From the NCBI GenBank assembly GCA_963691655.1, contig OY829329.1:9810708-9874707 (forward strand): 64,000 bases of DNA, read 5' to 3'. The position numbers were made by a program, and so were the translations under genes. Each line of letters opens with the position of its first letter. Within the stretch, counting starts at the first letter, position 1. The notes under the pieces were generated by a model. It had not been told where the DNA came from. It searched no databases and worked only from the letters and a program-made list of their open reading frames with translations. This document shows, piece after piece, positions 35,801 through 47,408 of this stretch. This stretch comes from Toxonevra muliebris. Lineage: Eukaryota > Arthropoda > Insecta > Diptera > Pallopteridae.

Positions 35801-38800
35801 TGAACAGGAACAACTGCAACAGCAGCAACGAGAACAAGTGGAACAAATTGAACAACAACAACAAGAAGAACAACAACTACAACAACAATATGCATCAACT
35901 GGACGCGCCATTGATTATCGACCCACATATCATCAATTCAATCAACTTATCACACCGCTGATCAAAAATTCGCAACCACATCCATTGCGTCCATCCTATA
36001 GTGCTGGTGGTGGTGGTGGCGTTGGCGGAAGCGTAGGACAACAGTACCAACAACAAAGGCAACGTTTACGTCTAAATTCATATCCTGTTAATGCTTATTC
36101 ACGTCCACCATCACCACAAACGCAATCAGCATCAGGTATCAACAAGATTATCTATCCACAAGGATATCAACAACAGCAACAGGGCAAAGGTGAGCTGAAT
36201 AGTATGCTAGAAGATAAATTTTTAAAAATATACAAATGAATTGGCAGCAGAAATTTTTGCATTTTTTGTAAAATAAAAGTATAAAATTTTGCAGATTTCT
36301 AAGATTTTTCATCAATAAAAAATCATCTATTTTGCAAAGAAAATGTATTATGTGCTTCTAGTCATTAGAATTTTCATATGAAAAACTACAAGCATTTCAA
36401 TTAAAGTTCTAACTTTGATAGTATTTAATTAAATTTTCATTATGCCTGCTCATTTCTTTTCCCGCCAAAAACTTGCAGGGAGAGTGCAAAAGAGAGATTG
36501 TCAAAAACATTCTCTCAAAGAGAAAAATTTAAGAAAATGCACATGAAAAGAAAACCAGTAGAAACCATTGCAGAATAAAAGAGGTAGACGGGAGGGAAAC
36601 TAGACTTAACTGTCAAGCTATGAAGTGAGAGCATTGGTTTTTATATGAATTGAAAGTACGAAACGCATACACGCACGTTTCACGAAACACACACACACGT
36701 TTAGTGATGATTCAATACAAGTAAATACAAGTAAAAACTCGATACTTTTCATTCGATTCAAGTACTTTTTTTACTCGATGCTATAACATAAGTATTTTAC
36801 TTGGTATCGGAAAAAAGGGTCAGTATCGGATACTCGATACTTTGGAAAATATTTATTTAAAAACTGAAATTATGCTATACAATATTTAAAATTGTGGATC
36901 ATTTTACAATATTTTACAGCAATCAATAATATATTTCAAAATGCTACTGCAGAATTATTCAAAATATTTCAGTCCATATTGCAATATTTCAATGTATGAC
37001 AATATTGCAGTACTGTATTAAAGTTCTGGAAGATATTTCCGGTCATGCATGCAGAACATAATGTTTATTGAAACCTTTTCATCAAAATAATATATTTTTA
37101 ACAAGCTTTAATCTGTTGATTAGATTTCTTTCTATTAAAAATTTTCTAGCGATTTGCTAAATTAAATTAACATCATTTCTATATGATTCACGTGTTTCCA
37201 GTGGAAATATCTCAAAACCATGATTTATTGGCGAACTATTGGTTCAACCATGTGGTATCACAATGGGCCGTTCTGGCCTGAATGTGTTCCTCGACAGCCA
37301 CTTAAAAAGAAGCATAATTTGTCTCTTTAAACGTGTATTCGATACAAGTACATATTCAATACTTTTTTCCGATATTATCGGTAGCATCGATACTTTTATT
37401 CGATGCAAGTAATGAGTAAAATTGTCGATACTATGAGGGTATCGAATCAACACTACACACGTTATGCACACAATAAGTCTGTTCCCATACTTTTTGGGCA
37501 AATTTTCATGCGCGAAACAAAACGTCAAAAAAACACGTACGTGTTCTACGTATCAAGAACTCCAAAAAACTTATCTTCAAACTTTCTTACATTTCAGCTG
37601 AATAGTGAATGATAATTTTATATCGTGGCTAGTGCAGTAAATTAATTCGTTACAATAAACGTGAATACTTAAATTAAACATAATTATTGTGAATGCAATT
37701 ATTATTTGAAAGAGGTCAGGCACTGCGACCTATAAGATCTATTGTACCAAAGCCCCAAGAAAGAAAGAAAGGCAGAGAGAAAGAAAGATAGATAAGAAAC
37801 ATACCCAAGCCGAGAATCGAACACAGGTCTCCAGAGATAAGAGTCTGGCACTCTGCCACTAGACCACAGTGGCGATGGTAGGGACCTACAGTTTAACGCC
37901 GATTCCGAACGGCTGTGTGGCAATTTTTAATCAGTGCACTATCCACTAGGCAATGGAGGTCGTGAATGCAAATTAAATAAAATTAATTTTAAGCTATCAC
38001 CACATTACTCCCTCACCAGTGACGCTAAGAATTTACGTTCCCTTCTGTCTTCTTTGCTGCTGTGTAATCATTTTTGCGTGTCGAATTCGTCATTTTTGGC
38101 CTTTTGTCTTCTTCATATGGCAAAAATACTGCCCTCAAACGATCGATGCTGACTTTTATGATTTTGTCTTTGATTTTGATACCGAAATATTTGTCACTTC
38201 GAGTAATAACCTCAAATGGCCCGTCGTAAGGTGTTTTTAGTGGCGCACGGACCTTATCATCGCGTAAAAATACATGCGTACACCGTTGCAGTTCCTTTTG
38301 AACAAAAACTTGGTTGCTTGAATGATTTGCTGTTGCCACTGGTCTAAGTTTATCCGTGATAATGCGCATATTTTTTCGCGAAGTCGGTGTTAACATTCAA
38401 AAAAAATCACATGGCAATCTCAGCGCTGTACCGTAAACCAACTCAGCTGGTGTTGCATTTAAAGCGTCTTTAAAGGTTAAACGAAGACCAAGTAAAACCA
38501 AGTAGGTAATTTCTCTGACCAACTTGTGTTATTTTGACATTTAAGCGCTGCTTTTAACGTGCGATGGAATCTTTCCACAATTTCGTTTGCTTGCGGATGG
38601 TAAGGACTCGACCGTGTATGCTTTGTTCCCATTAATCTTGCCATTTCGAAAAACAATTTACTCTCAAATTGTCTGCCTTGATCAGTTGTTATCGTCTGTG
38701 GTACACCATATAATGCAATCCAGTCCTTGACCAATGTTTTAGCTGCTTCTTCAGCTGTGATGTCTTCTAATGGAATGGCAGCTGGCCATCGAGTAAATCT

Positions 38801-40521
38801 ATCAATGCACGTTAAACAGTAGCGATAACCATGACTTACGCACAAATTTTCAACCTATCTCTACTTTCTCGCTATTTTTGTAACTTGACTTAATGGCTTG
38901 AAATGAAACGAACTTAATTTATCTAAGTATGCAAATAAAAAGAAAGACTGTACATTTTTTAAAAATAATTTTGTATTCGAGTACATTTTAAAAAAATGCT
39001 TAATAACATTTTCAAAGTACTAAATAATACTCCCGATTTTCTTTTAGGACAAATATCTGATCGCTTTACACCTGGAGAAGCTGTAGCATCATCTCAATTC
39101 AAAAATCATCATAATCATCATCATCACCATAATCACGATCATTCACATTCCACTTCAAATGGCAATGGAAACGGAAATGGTAACAAAATTGCCGCCTCTT
39201 CAAATGTAATACAATCGTATGTACCACCGAAGAATCTTTATTCTTTTCCGCCAAATATCAATGCCAAATATCCACCACCAGCACAAGACCCAAAAGCTGC
39301 ACTGCCTTCGAGCAGCGTAAATAGTTATGTAGCGGCACCTTCTGGCCCTCTTTCAAACGGTGCCGGATATCCTTTAGCTACAGCAAGTAGCAATGGTAAT
39401 GGTTACAAATATGAGGGGCCAGTAAGTCCAGCATATTTGCCGCCTACAGCACCAATAGCTAATGATGCACCGAAAGATGAACAAAAAGGTGTAGGTGGTG
39501 ATGATAGTAATGGTGGAGGAGATGGTGATACAGATGATAATGATGATACTATTGGTGTATTACCAGCCAGCGCAATGGATGCAGGTAATGCGGATGATAT
39601 GAATAGTGGAGGAGCAACACCTGACATGAACAATGATGATATGAAAGATATGAATGACAATATGGGAGAAGATGGTGAGTGTTTTTTGGGTTTTTTGCTT
39701 TTATCACATACAAATTTTATAAAAAAAAAAAAAAAAAAAAACATTCTTTATAAATAATTTATTTATATTATTTTATAGAGCACGATCATCATGCAGATCA
39801 TGATCATGACGGTCATCCCCTTACCGGTTATGATACTGGTAAAGAATATCCCACACCACCTCCTGGTTGGCTGGAAGAACATCCTGATACAGCGCATGAT
39901 CATCCTCCAGCACATGATCATCCTCCAGCACATGATCATCCTCCAGCGCATGATCATCCTCCAGCACATGATCACGATCATCTACCTCCACTTGATCACG
40001 ATCACGATCATCATTTTGATTATCATGATCATTTTCCATCATTTCCATCATCATATCCACACATTTATCCGCATCATTATCCAGAAATTATTTACGATGA
40101 TCATCATGATCACCATCATCCTGTGGAGACACCACCACCTCCAACTTTGCCACCAATTACAACAGATGTTCCACCGGAACCGGCTCCAGAGCCACGTGTC
40201 AAAAAATATAGTTACTTTTATATTGGACGTAAGCTCTGGTACATTCCGTTATACTTCACTGTGTGGTTTAGTTTTTATGTACTCTGGTTAATTTTAAAAT
40301 CGATTGCACGACATAAGGTGAGATGGAATGATTAATTTAATTTTCCTACTTATTTATTTTATATATTTCTCATTTTTTTTCAGGTTAATCTACCAAATCA
40401 TTATGTGAATCGACGAAGTCTACCCGAGTATAGTAATGAATATGTGCAGGAATATATAAATCAATTGACAGTATCGGTATTGGAAAAGATCGATGGTTTT
40501 AAAACTAAATATGAGACATGA
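32832..40521 (+). CDS. secreted/type I membrane protein, His/Asp-rich
   Basis: Five exons join in frame: 32832-32989, 35516-36189, 39048-39674, 39779-40317 and 40384-40521 (2136 nt, 711 residues). Donors are GTATGT, GTGAGC, GTGAGT and GTGAGA, and every acceptor ends in AG. The ATG opens a signal peptide (MCKLSLFFVYINVVCICGVTA, likely cut after Ala21); an NSS glycosylation site follows near residue 55. Exon 2 is rich in Gln, Ser, Thr and Pro. Exon 3 has an HNHHHHHNHDH run and an acidic Asp/Asn stretch. Exon 4 has four AHDHPP repeats and further HDH motifs, then one membrane span at about residues 639-659 (IPLYFTVWFSFYVLWLILK). A basic tail of about 50 residues should be cytosolic. The motif before the membrane (YSYFYIGRKLWYIPLYF) looks conserved-type, but I cannot name the family. 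The His/Asp repeats could bind metal ions; that is inference. Introns 1 and 2 are long (2.5 and 2.9 kb) and repeat-laden. Confidence 0.8.
33565..34110 (-). repeat. repeat R2, inverted copy with triplication
   Basis: Opposite-strand relative of 27770-28400, lying in intron 1 of the membrane-protein gene. Internally about three tandem units of 127-133 bp are visible (ATCGT.GTT at 33637, 33764 and 33897, each followed by GCAATTGTA- or GCAGTTGTA-like text and GAGTATTAGTTGA or AAGTATTAGTTGA). The right part ends GGATGGGAGACGAAGATCTAA, the complement of the R2 start. Confidence 0.65.
36603..36701 (+). repeat. interspersed repeat R1, copy 3
   Basis: CTTAACTGTCAAGCTATGAA, then GTTTTTATATGAATTGAAAG, then ACGAAACACACACACACGTT. 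The copy resumes after the inserted hAT-type element at 37464 (ATGCACACAATA), matching ATGCATACAATA at about 11639. So the element landed inside R1. Confidence 0.7.
36702..37455. mobile_element. hAT-type non-autonomous element (754 bp) in intron
   Basis: The inverted ends are TAGTGATGATTCAATAC and, reverse-complemented at the right, TAGTGTTGATTCGATAC. A perfect 8-bp target duplication CACACGTT is at 36694-36701 and 37456-37463. Subterminal GATACTTTT and TCGATAC motifs are repeated near both ends. It lies in intron 2 of the membrane-protein gene. A segment around 37255-37310 is shared with 22330-22375. Confidence 0.88.
37702..37961 (-). mobile_element. tRNA-derived SINE with two tRNA-like heads
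   Basis: Read on the minus strand, two Pol III promoter-like units follow each other. The first has GCCTAGTGGATAGTGCAC and GTTCGGAATC (37901-37910). The second has GTGGTCTAGTGGCAGAGTG, an anticodon-like stem CCAGA/TCTGG, and GTTCGATTCTCGG. The 3' part contains TACAATAGATCTTATAGGTCG. Direct repeats flank the unit: GTGAATGCAATT at 37689-37700 and GTGAATGCAAATT at 37962-37974, as expected for LINE-assisted retroposition. A related 3' piece is at 59008-59040. Confidence 0.75.
38025..38845 (-). pseudogene. Ty3/gypsy-like integrase remnant (broken)
   Basis: Minus-strand frames encode an rve-type integrase core (TCIDRFTRWPAAIPL with the first Asp, ITTDQGRQFES with the second, and HPQANEIVERFHRTLK with the Glu), then a C-terminal segment (HVFLRDDKVRAPLKTPYDG, FEVI). 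The two parts are in different frames: the first ends at a stop near 38477 just after WFYLV, the second spans 38396-38025, so at least one small indel separates them. The usual Gly of the ANG motif is Glu here. No reverse transcriptase, gag or paired LTRs are visible. This is a dead, 5'-truncated fragment lying antisense in intron 2 of the membrane-protein gene. Confidence 0.85.
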
Positions 40522-41528
40522 TTACAATTAGGCTGAGAAATTCTATTATATAAAAAAAAAATCGTTTTATTGTAATATATAATATTCAAGATATTTTTTA
40601 TTTGATTTCATTTGGTTCAAGTTAAAGTGAAGGAAAGTTTAAAAGCAATATTCAATAAGCAGGCAACTAATATAATAAGACCAAAAAAAAAAGTATCTAA
40701 AATAAGAAGAAGGTTGACAAGGTTAAAAAGAAAAAAACAAAACATAAATTGGACAGACCTCCAAGGTCTGAGATTGAAAGCAAGTTGTTTTTCTATGAAA
40801 ATTTGTGCGCTGAATCTTGGAATTTGAATTGAATGAATTTTTCTAGCACACCAGTATTTCGATTAATCCCAGCCCAAAAGGCCGATTTTACTAGAAACCA
40901 ATAATATTTTTCTTTCAGACAGTTTTTGATCCAATTCTTAATATCTATGAATTTAGCAAAACTCTAGCCTAACCAATTTCTACATTATAAAAAATCCAGA
41001 AATTTTTTTTTTTCTTAATTTTGTTTTAAACTGCTGTTATTTACCTTTTGAACCATTCTTGGTAATTTTTCGAACCAATTTTGAGACTCATTACAATTTG
41101 AAAAATTCTAACCTAAAAATGTAAAATTCTGAGTCTAGTTTTTGTGATTATTTATAAAACGTACTTTTCAGTCTTTAATACTGATTTCATAATAAAGTTT
41201 TATAACTCAACATTCGCACAAATTGAATTTGATTTCATTTTTAGATTAAAACTTTTCAAAAGTCTAACAATTTTAAGTATAGGATCAAAATCTATTTTAG
41301 ATTTAAAAATATTACCAGTTTTTCGCAAAAGTAGTAACAAATTAATAAAAATTGTTCTTAGATTTTATAGACAATGAAAAATCACCAAATATCAACCTTA
41401 TTCGCACTACAAATCTTTACGTGATATACCTGGATACCGATTCAGCGAACAATGTGGAATCTACATAGGAAAAGATTCAATCATTCAACAAAAAAAAAAA
41501 TCTATGTTATTTACACTAAAGGATTGAA
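40522..41528. other. intergenic, between two 3' ends
   Basis: AT-rich DNA between the convergent membrane-protein gene and Z1. No tRNA, clear transposon end or frame with support was found. No canonical AATAAA lies directly after the 40521 stop. Confidence 0.5.
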
Positions 41529-43794
41529 TTAAATTTCATGAATTATTTCATAAATAACAGTCTCCTCATCTTCATCTTCATATTCCTCTCCTTCTACAGT
41601 CGTATTTTCGTCAACATCGGTTAATTTAATTTCACTATTTGCTGGCATTTGAATGGAATTAACCCCCGTTGTGCCAGTAATTGTTTTCTTTGATGTTGCA
41701 AGTTTCTTAGCACGCTCTTCAGCAGCTATTAACAGCGCACGCATGCGTGGTGGCAAGCCTCCTGCATGCCTTTGTACTTTTCTTGGATTTTCAACAACAA
41801 CCGAGCTTTATATAAAAAGATAACACATTAGACGATTGTATTGTGTAAAACAAATTAAATGCACACCTTGAACGTAATTCTTCCAATTTTGGTACTCTAA
41901 TTGGTTCTGACTTCTTGCCGAGGGCTTCTTCTTCAGCTAATTCCTTTGGATGTGATTTTTTCTTATGCGATCGACAATTTGATCCATTCGAAAAGGATTT
42001 CTCACAAAAATTACATACATAGGGTCGCAAACCGGTATGTAGTATGAGATGATTCTTTAAGGCTTTGCTACGCTTAAATTCACTACCGCAAAAATCGCAT
42101 TTGTATTGTTTCATATCAGAATGTACTAGCATATGCATTTTAAGAGTTCGACGCGTGTTCAATTGCAGCCCGCATTCGGTGCACACGTATGTGGTGTCGG
42201 TGTGTATGTCATAGTGAACCTGAAAACCAGTAAGGTAGTTATGTGGAATAAAATAAATTATAACCCTGTGAGACTCACTTTTAAACGCGCCTTATTCTTA
42301 AAACGCTTCTGGCATATTTCACATTCAAATGGACAGTCATTGGTGTGTACCAATTTGTGCTCATTAAGTGCAGCTAGTGTTTTCAAAGCCCGCCCACATT
42401 CATCGCATATGTACGGTTTCATATTATGATGGAATCCATTGACATGTTGACGCATCACCGCCATCTTTGTAAACCTTCGACTGCAATATGGACACGGTAT
42501 GTCAAGCTTATCTTGAAGTGCCAGATGCGTACGCAAATGCACTTCCAATTGTCGTCCTGTGGGAAAAATTTTAGCGCACTTATCGCATTTTAATTCTGGT
42601 AAATCAGCTGATACTTTATGCGCTTGCAACATGTGTTTGCGAAAAGAGGTTGGATTTATGTATTTACGACAACAAATATTACAATTGTATTTGCAATCAT
42701 TGTCTGAATCAACGTTCACTTTTATACGTTTTTTCATTGAATCTTTTGGTGGTCGTCCACGTTTACGTTTTGCATTGGTGGCTGCACTGCTACTTTCAAC
42801 TGCATCGGTATCGTGATTTTCTTGGGTATCTGTTGAAACTTCATCCTCACTTTCTTCGATGGACGATGATTCTTCGTGTTGCTTTACATTTTCATCCTCA
42901 GCTTCATCCGCAGTTTGCTTATCTTCATCAACTTCTTCTTCTTCTCCTTCTCCTTCTTCCTCTTCATCTTTAAATTTTAATTCCCTAAATAAATCGCTGT
43001 CCTCCACTTCATCTTCAGTTGCCGCTTCGATTTCGGCAGATTCTTCTAATTTTCTCAATTCTTCTGTTTCGAATTTTTCATGCTGCTCACTTTGTAAATC
43101 TTGTTCGATACGTTTCAACTCCGAGTCATCATCCTCGGTTATTTCGAAGTTTATGATTTCCTGTTGTATTTCCTCCTCGATTTCCGCATCATCATCTGCT
43201 TCGTCTCTTTCCTCTTCTCCTTGCGAAAACTCTGTTTCTTCCATTTCTTCAAAATCTAACATTTCTGCATTCAGATCTTCGGAATCGTGGAGCATTTTAA
43301 TTTGCATATCTTCCACGATATCTTCATTGTGCTGTTGTTTTATTATGTGTTCGCGTTCCTCATCCAATAAACCATACTGCATACGGACCTCATCTGGATC
43401 TATGGGATTGGAAGAATTTGCATTTTGCAACAGGCAAAACATTGTTTGCACCTTGTTAACACGCTCTGTGAACGTTACTAGAGATGTGATCAGCGTATGG
43501 CACTCAACACAAAGATACGTTGGCAAACTGTCATGTCTTTTAATCTGTAAAGAATAATTTAGCGAGTTGTACACATTTCTCTTGACAACGTAACATCTTT
43601 CACTTCCAAGTACTCACATTCACCCAGAAATATTTTCCAATTGCTGTTGAAAGCGACGCGTCCGTCGCACCCTCCTCACTTTTGCAATATATATTTACGT
43701 TGCCCGAGGGATCGTCCTTAGCGCATAACCGACACCAATGCCGCCATTGTACCTCTTCATCTTTCATGTTATTTAGACGCTTGGTTGGGCGCAT
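41529..43794 (-). CDS. ZAD-C2H2 zinc-finger protein Z1 (AT-hook)
   Basis: Four exons on the minus strand: 43794-43618, 43544-42279, 42219-41867 and 41805-41529 (2073 nt, 690 residues). All donors are GT and acceptors AG; phases are 0, 0 and 2. The ZAD uses Cys21 and Cys24 (WCRLC) with Cys71 and Cys74 (LCVEC). ZADs fold around one zinc and mediate dimerisation in insect transcription factors. Residues about 120-310 are very acidic. An AT-hook-like KRKRGRPPK follows at about 318-326. Eight C2H2 fingers run from about 347 to 571; intron 2 splits finger 5. The tail is acidic and ends in EDEDEETVIYEIIHEI. The four-exon structure, AT-hook and extended tail separate Z1 from its neighbours. The eight-finger ZAD layout recalls grauzone-like proteins, but I do not assign orthology. 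It is divergent from Z2, with 1.8 kb between the start codons. Confidence 0.9.
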
Positions 43795-45563
43795 TTTTCA
43801 CATACAAATTTATTTTGAAGAATATTTTTTGGGCGTCAGGCAGAGATTGCAGCGCCTTGCTTTACTTCTTTGCTTGTCTTGTATTTTAAATATTTCTTTT
43901 ATGTAAATATATTAATAAGGCTTCAAACTTTTTTCCAATAAATGCTTCCTAACAAATGTAACTCCGCTGGTCCGCTGTTTTAATCAAGATCCACAAAAAA
44001 GCAAATTATTCTGTCAACCTGTCAAGCAAATTCATAGAGTGCCCGTGCTGCCAGACATTGAAGCTTATTCATAGAGTGCCAGTGCTGCCAGACATTGAAG
44101 CCATAACCCGAGTCACTTGCGGTGCACTGCATTGAGATCTTCTTTTGTACGAAGCAGTACAATTTGTTTTTACTGGTTTTATTAACGTTTAATTACATAA
44201 AAACACATTTTCTCACACAAATACAATCAATTGTTAATCGTTATCCATTTTTCTTTAACAGAAAAACAGATGCTGTGGTGGTATGCAGTATTTTAAATTA
44301 ATGGTATAGACTTATCGTTCAAAGTTGTCTTTCGACAAACTTACCATCAAACACAGCAGATCAGTTGAATTATTACATTTCAGCGTGTACGCTAAAACAG
44401 CTGAAATTGTATGAAATCGCATTTTTAGTTCGCCAACTAGGCTTGCTGATAGGTTGGTTAACAAAAATCAAATCACTTTAAGCAGTTTGGCAAATTTTAT
44501 GAAAACGTTAAATCTATTTTCAACTTGTCTACAAATAAAACCTATCTCCATTCAACCGCAATAAGTTTATCCTCTGTAGCTGATCTTAACAATTCTTTGG
44601 AAATATTATATGAAAATTGCAATTATTATAGTCCCCAATATGGTCGTTGTTATTTTATAAGACAATAGGTAAAGAAAACTATAAATCACAATACTGCTTT
44701 TAATAAAGAAATTTAAATATTTTTATTAAGAAATTTTTTTAGGGTCGATGGCTTTTTTAGCTCTAAGTCAGCCTGTGTATATATAATCCTATATTATTAA
44801 AACAAACGATTTTCTAACAGTGAAGTGTGGTAGAGAAACTTTTTGTGTTTATGTGATACTATTGATTATTCATTTGTTTTACTCTCTAAATTTTACAATT
44901 TTGTTAATAAATTTTGGAAGTAAGTGTTAAGGAAATTTGAGTGTTGAATTTTTTTTCAAAAGTGATCATTCAAAGCCAATTAATTTAATGAATGATCAGA
45001 AGAGTTTGTATGTGAGAAGTTTACTACAACAGCACCTCAAATCTTTACAGATTCACTGCGCGCGTAGCCTTATATCTTCTTCTGTATTAACACAGTGGAG
45101 CTATAAAGCTGTGACGCGCTATTATAGCAAGGTTCTCGCATACAAACTCTTCTGATTCGAGCATTTTTGTTTCCGTGCTCGCACAGCGCAGTTCGCACAG
45201 ATTTTGCAGTTTAGCTTGTCGAGCATATACGAGAACCTACATCTCATTTAACTGCTAATTTAGAAAACATCTGGCAACTATTAAGGTATGATGTATTTCA
45301 TTAATCTATTACAAATTAAATGCCAATTTAATTTACTTAAATGTTTATACAAGAAAAATAACTTTTGAAAAACAAGTAAACAAATAATTCTAAAAGTGAA
45401 TGGATTGTAAATGTCGAGCCAAATTGTACAATATACAGTTGACAAATTATTGCGTATACATCAAATAATATTTAGTGGATATTGTGTTCCAGCTACTGTA
45501 TGATTTCTAGATTTCCATAAATTAAGGCTATTGATTTTTAAATTTTAAAATTAAAAAAAAGTG
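43795..45563. other. divergent intergenic region between Z1 and Z2
   Basis: Contains the 5' regions of both genes. A 37-bp imperfect tandem duplication (TTCATAGAGTGCC.GTGCTG units starting at about 44030 and 44067) and a foldback (44995-45156) are present. The block TTCTAGATTTCCATAAATTA (about 45507-45526), 40 bp upstream of the Z2 start, is repeated upstream of Z4. Confidence 0.6.
44995..45156. repeat. foldback with 24-bp arms upstream of Z2
   Basis: Arm 44995-45018 starts ATCAGAAGAGTTTGTATG; arm 45133-45156 ends CATACAAACTCTTCTGAT. They pair with one mismatch across a 114-base spacer. GGTTCTCGCATAC and a diverged ATATACGAGAACC (about 45224) suggest the right side was rearranged. Confidence 0.7.
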
Positions 45564-47408
45564 ATGCGCGCAAATGTCTCTAAGCGTTCTGCAAATTCCA
45601 ATGCTAATGGCGAGTGGCATTTATGGTGTCGCTTATGTGCCAAAGAGGACACGCAAAATAATATCAGTGTTTTCTTCAAAGAAGAAAACCAAACAGACGG
45701 ACGAACTGCTGGTGCAGCTGGTAGCAGAGTGATAAGCAGTGATTTAAGTCTAGTTGCAGCAATTGAGAAATACTTTTCAGTGAATGTAAGTCCAAGAACA
45801 ACAAACCCAAAAACTGAAATATATTTATTGAAATATTGTTTAATAGATTGAACGTAATGAAGAGTTGCCAAAAATGCTATGCACTGAATGCTTTTCACAA
45901 GTTACATCAATGGCGAAATTTTCTGAACGTGTAGCCAAAGTGCAACAAATGTTTTTTGCCTTGCAAAAGTCAGATAAAACGTTGGATTATCACTCGCTTC
46001 GTCTGAAATATGGTCTACTAGATGAAGAGCGCGAACAGATCCTGATAGAGCATCAATCACCTGAGGTGCATTATTTCGAGGCAAAACCAAAAATCAATGA
46101 ACTTGAGGAAAATATATTTGATGCTGACACGAATGCAGAAAATCCACTAGAGACGACGCGAATCAAGTTCGAAAATGAAAACGTGGTAGGCAATGGAAAA
46201 GAAAACGCTAAAGAGACTGATGATGATGACGACGAACATGATACTCATGCCTTCAATGATAAAGCATTTGAAAATGAAACTGAAACTGAGAGCGATGATA
46301 ACGACGACGAAGATTTTGCACCGCCAAAAAAACCCATTGTGGTTGACAAAATCAAAAATGAAAAACCGACAAAATGTGTGAGAACTACACTCAAAAGAAA
46401 ACAAATTGGCAAATCATCTACACAACAGAAGCAAAATGATACAACCCCATCAATAAAACGGGCATGTAGAACTAAACGTAAGCAAAAGTCTAAAAACCAT
46501 GATAATGATACCGAATCCTCCGATTGTGACTTAATGAAAAATAGTAATATCCTAGTGTGTGCGGAATGTCCACAACGCTTCAAACACTCGAAACATTTTC
46601 GTAATCATATGGAACGTAAACACTCGCGAACAGTAAACATTCCTTTACCAGAATTCCCTTGCGGTGACTGTTCACGCGTATTTTCTAAGCAATATGTGCT
46701 GGAGAGGCATGCAAAAACTCATTTGCCAATGGAAATTAAACGAATTGTACCCTGCACATATTGTGATAAGAAGTTCACATCGAATTATACTATGCAAACG
46801 CACATTAGATACGTACACAACCATGAACGCCCATTTATTTGTGATGAGTGCGGTGAAGCATTGTGCACAAAAGTTGCATTGAAAGAGCATATGGCATTAC
46901 ACACAGATAATCCGCTATTTGTGTGTGAAGTGTGCAAGAGAGTATTTAAAAATAATACAGGATTAAAGGTAATTAATTATCCTTGTTCTTTATTCAAAAC
47001 ATACTTATTTTATATTTTCACCAACTTCCATTGCAGAAACATAGAGAAATTCATGATCCCAACAAACATGTATGCCCTGAATGTGGATTGCAATTGAATT
47101 CTCGTGCCACTTTGAAAGATCATATGGTGGTACATTCAGATGAAATGAAATATAAATGTGATCACTGCGGACGCGCATTTAAGCGTGCTAAAACTTTAAA
47201 AAATCATCTTATTCTACATACTGGACTTAGACCATATTCGTGTGAATTCTGTGGTCGTACTTTCCCCACCGGTCCAAATTGTCGTTCACATAAGAAAAAA
47301 GCTCATCCTGAGGAATTAGCAGCACTAGAAGCTGGAGGAGTCAAAGCATACACACATAATATACCCAATTTGGAAACACTCAAAGCAGTGTGCAAGAAAC
47401 ATAAATAA
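45564..47408 (+). CDS. ZAD-C2H2 zinc-finger protein Z2
   Basis: Three exons: 45564-45785, 45847-46968 and 47037-47408 (1716 nt, 571 residues), both introns phase 0 with GTAAGT and GTAATT donors. I start at ATG 45564, where paralogues also begin with MR. The ZAD has Cys22/Cys25 (WCRLC) and Cys86/Cys89 (LCTEC). The linker is acidic, with DDDDDEHD and Lys/Arg-rich blocks that may serve as nuclear localisation signals. Eight C2H2 fingers span about 312-538, intron 2 falling inside finger 5 (NTGLK, then KHREIH). The last fingers have TGLRP-type linkers. It should be a nuclear DNA-binding regulator acting as a ZAD dimer; targets are unknown. AATAAA lies at 47425. Closest relative in the window: Z4. 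Confidence 0.92.

Noticed and set aside
39763..40060. His/Asp and Met/Trp repeat frames on the minus strand and in another plus frame near 39.8 kb
   Set aside because: Shadows of the AHDHPP repeat of exon 4. The GATCATGATC-rich DNA is near-palindromic and opens several frames.
42859..43557. Long Ser-rich plus-strand frame opposite Z1
   Set aside because: It is the antisense reading of the acidic Glu/Asp-rich linker of Z1. Z1 has spliced ZAD and finger evidence.
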